NCBI GenBank assembly: GCA_937900305.1
Contig: CALCCV010000301.1
Coordinates: 1 to 16,961 of the forward strand
Length of the DNA: 16,961 nucleotides
DNA from: an uncultured Pseudobdellovibrionaceae bacterium
Lineage (GTDB): Bacteria > Bdellovibrionota > Bdellovibrionia > Bdellovibrionales > Bdellovibrionaceae
Direction: 5' to 3'
Positions 15,305-16,961 of the stretch are shown here, piece after piece. The notes beneath the pieces were generated by a model that ran no database searches, was not told the DNA's origin, and saw only the letters and a program-made list of their open reading frames with translations. The position numbers were made by a program, and so were the translations under genes. Each line of letters opens with the position of its first letter. Within the stretch, counting starts at the first letter, position 1.

Positions 15305-16030
15305 ATGAATCCTGGTAGACTTCTTTCTGTGGCATTTGAGTTTATCAAATCTTTAAAGTGGTACGCCTGGTTGTTCATCTTCTTGGCCCTCGTGCTCTTG
15401 GGCATTCTCGACGGCCAAGTGACCGAAGCTTTGGAGGCCACCCTTCACTCTAGCAAAGGGACCAACACCTTTGTGTTGATTGGGCTGGGTCTAGTGTCCA
15501 TGGCCCTCAGTTTGTTTTTTCCAGCTCTGATGACTTGCATTGCATTTACATTTCACAGCTGGCCGGCCCCGGCGAAAGCGGGTGCGCTGCTTCGCCAAGG
15601 AATCATTGAAATGATGCGAGCCTGGGGCCAAATTTTCATAAGGCTGCTTTGCCTTATTCTGCCGGGCCTATGGCGGATGGCCGAGACCGTCTATGTCCCC
15701 ATCGTGGTAGGTCATTCTTTTTCTTATCACAGCGGCCGATTGGATGCTCCCGACACTTCGGCTCGAATTTTTCGTCAAACCTGGCTTCGCAGTTTGCTCG
15801 CAATTTTGATCTTCTACATTGTGTTGCCATTTGTTTCGAGTAGCTATTTCTCCGACTACAAGAATATCACAGAACAGCCTTTGGGTTTTGCCCTCTTGAC
15901 CGCGTCTGACACTTTCTTTTTTGTTCTTGGAACCGCGGTGCTCGTTAGCATTGCCAAAACAGCCCCCGCCATGCAGGCGGTTTATCAAAAAGTGAGCTCA
16001 ATAGAACTCTCTGCCGAAGGAACCCGATGA
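15305..16030 (+). CDS. Multi-pass integral membrane protein of unknown function
   Basis: This 241-residue protein starts at an ATG with a good Shine-Dalgarno (GAGGAG, 8 bases upstream). It shows about five hydrophobic segments: 18-37, 55-82, 108-123 (continuing amphipathically to 138), 163-180 and 193-217. The middle part (LCLILPGLWRMAETVYVPIVV, a loop, then ARIFRQTWLRSLLAILIF) resembles in pattern the PG-x-aromatic helix and following 'A...S..L' helix of several uncharacterised membrane families that sit in the inner membrane. I do not recognise a specific family and no catalytic motif is visible. Its stop overlaps the start of the following purine enzyme gene in ATGA, so the two are probably one transcript. 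It is divergent from the kinase unit. Confidence 0.8.
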   Translation: MNPGRLLSVAFEFIKSLKWYAWLFIFLALVLLGILDGQVTEALEATLHSSKGTNTFVLIGLGLVSMALSLFFPALMTCIAFTFHSWPAPAKAGALLRQGIIEMMRAWGQIFIRLLCLILPGLWRMAETVYVPIVVGHSFSYHSGRLDAPDTSARIFRQTWLRSLLAILIFYIVLPFVSSSYFSDYKNITEQPLGFALLTASDTFFFVLGTAVLVSIAKTAPAMQAVYQKVSSIELSAEGTR

Positions 16031-16961
16031 ATCTCATGTTTTCATGGCGAGAGATCCCGCAGCGACACCGCGGACTCACATTCGACGACGTCTTACTTAT
16101 TCCCAATCGCTCTGACATTCGCTCTCGAAAGACACCCTCGCTGCAGACCCAACTCACAAAATCGATCACCCTCGAAATTCCATTTATCAGCGCGAATATG
16201 GACACTGTCACAGAGAGTGCGATGGGCTTGGCAATGGCAAAGCTCGGTGGACTTGGAATTCTCCATCGCTTTTTGAGTGTCCAAGAACAAGTGACCGAAA
16301 TTCAAAAAATGACTTCGGAGAGCCAATGGCTAGCCGCCAGCATCGGCGTTAGCGATGACTACCAGGAACGGGCCCACGCATTGGTTTCCGCAGGCTGCCA
16401 GATTTTAACAATCGACATTGCTCACGGCCACTCCTTGCAAATGTTTGAAACTTTAGAATGGGTCAAAACAGAATTCCCCACGATCCAAATCATTGCTGGC
16501 AACGTGGCAACTCCCAACGCCACTGAAGATCTGATCAACGCGGGCGCGGATGCAATCAAAGTTGGAATCGGCCCGGGCTCGATGTGCACCACTCGAGTGA
16601 TCACCGGTTGCGGAGTTCCGCAATTGACAGCCATCGCTCTGTGCGCCATTGCCGCCGAACCTTTTGGAATTCCCATCATTGCCGACGGTGGCCTGCGCAG
16701 CTCGGGCGACGTGGTCAAAGCTCTCGCTGCCGGTGCATCCACAGTCATGCTAGGTGGGATGCTCGCCGGCACCATCGAAACTCCGGGCGAAATCAAATCG
16801 GGCCGCAAACAGTATCGTGGCATGGCCTCAAAGTCGGCACAGGTTTCTTGGCGCGGCGGAGTCCCCGAGGGCATGGCTCCCGAAGGAGAATCCACTCAAG
16901 TCACCGTGAAAGGTCACGTCAAAGATGTCGTTCAAGAACTTTGTGGCGGTCTCCGCAGCGG
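16027..16961 (+). CDS. IMP dehydrogenase/GMP reductase family enzyme lacking CBS domains (GMP reductase-like), 5' part
   Basis: The ATG at 16027 (AAGGA five bases upstream, overlapping the previous stop) opens a frame that runs off the right edge after 311 full codons. The TIM-barrel landmarks are clear: GLTFDDVLLIPNRSD (16-30), SANMDTVTE, GGLGILHRF, IDIAHGHS, the active-site loop GPGSMCTTR (182-190, nucleophile Cys187), ADGGLRSSGD and MLGGMLAGT. The two CBS domains of ordinary IMP dehydrogenase, expected after about residue 95, are absent. The flap, from GMASKSA (265) through GGVPEG to GGLRS, lines up without gaps with GMP reductase and has no Arg-Tyr of the IMP dehydrogenase flap. However, GCGVPQLTAI and the SSGDVVKALAAGAS run are more IMP dehydrogenase-like. 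I favour GMP reductase (GMP to IMP plus ammonia, NADPH); a CBS-less IMP dehydrogenase is the alternative. A good homologue should end roughly 20-60 residues past the edge. Confidence 0.85.
   Translation, partial: MNLMFSWREIPQRHRGLTFDDVLLIPNRSDIRSRKTPSLQTQLTKSITLEIPFISANMDTVTESAMGLAMAKLGGLGILHRFLSVQEQVTEIQKMTSESQWLAASIGVSDDYQERAHALVSAGCQILTIDIAHGHSLQMFETLEWVKTEFPTIQIIAGNVATPNATEDLINAGADAIKVGIGPGSMCTTRVITGCGVPQLTAIALCAIAAEPFGIPIIADGGLRSSGDVVKALAAGASTVMLGGMLAGTIETPGEIKSGRKQYRGMASKSAQVSWRGGVPEGMAPEGESTQVTVKGHVKDVVQELCGGLRS

Noticed and set aside
1..16961. CRISPR arrays, tRNA or rRNA genes, insertion sequences, phage or defence genes
   Set aside because: No regularly spaced repeats, tRNA-like cloverleaf, transposase motif or known defence domain was seen on either strand.

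Overview
The window is a compact, roughly 50% G+C bacterial chromosome segment with housekeeping-type genes, short gaps and frequent 4-base stop/start overlaps. Lipoproteins, a Sec-type signal peptide and proteins close to the E. coli LplA and RadD patterns point to a Gram-negative host. The mix (GTG starts, a metalloprotease-like lipoprotein, a CHASE3 hybrid kinase, agmatine-route polyamine genes) would fit Bdellovibrionota or a related deltaproteobacterial lineage. That placement is inference; no rRNA or other marker gene is present. I see no CRISPR array, tRNA, rRNA, insertion sequence or phage gene.

Layout. Positions 1-253 (minus) hold the N-terminus of an extracellular solute-binding protein that runs off the left edge. 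A gap of about 510 bases follows, with paired TGTTAACA palindromes and a coding-like remnant. Positions 764-2985 (plus) hold a putative zinc-metallopeptidase lipoprotein overlapped by lplA (lipoate-protein ligase). A perfect hairpin exactly fills the gap to the convergent radD (DNA repair helicase, minus, 3035-4762). A divergent AT-rich spacer leads into 4946-12844 (plus): gltB, gltD, agmatine deiminase and N-carbamoylputrescine amidase, tightly packed as one apparent operon. Convergent to it is a minus-strand two-gene unit (12869-15227): a small 58-residue ORF overlapping a CHASE3-PAS hybrid histidine kinase. Divergent from that, at 15305-16961 (plus), a multi-pass membrane protein overlaps the start of a CBS-less IMP dehydrogenase/GMP reductase family gene that runs off the right edge.

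How the genes work together. GltB and GltD form NADPH-dependent glutamate synthase, which with glutamine synthetase assimilates ammonia. The two downstream enzymes convert agmatine to N-carbamoylputrescine and then to putrescine, each step releasing ammonia, so the operon couples putrescine synthesis with nitrogen recapture. The last gene belongs to purine nucleotide interconversion; its flap looks like GMP reductase although other parts look like IMP dehydrogenase. No wholly new system is obvious. The less ordinary points are the gltBD-polyamine operon, the metallopeptidase-lplA overlap, the hybrid signatures of the purine enzyme, the small ORF in front of the kinase, and several repeat pairs in promoter regions.
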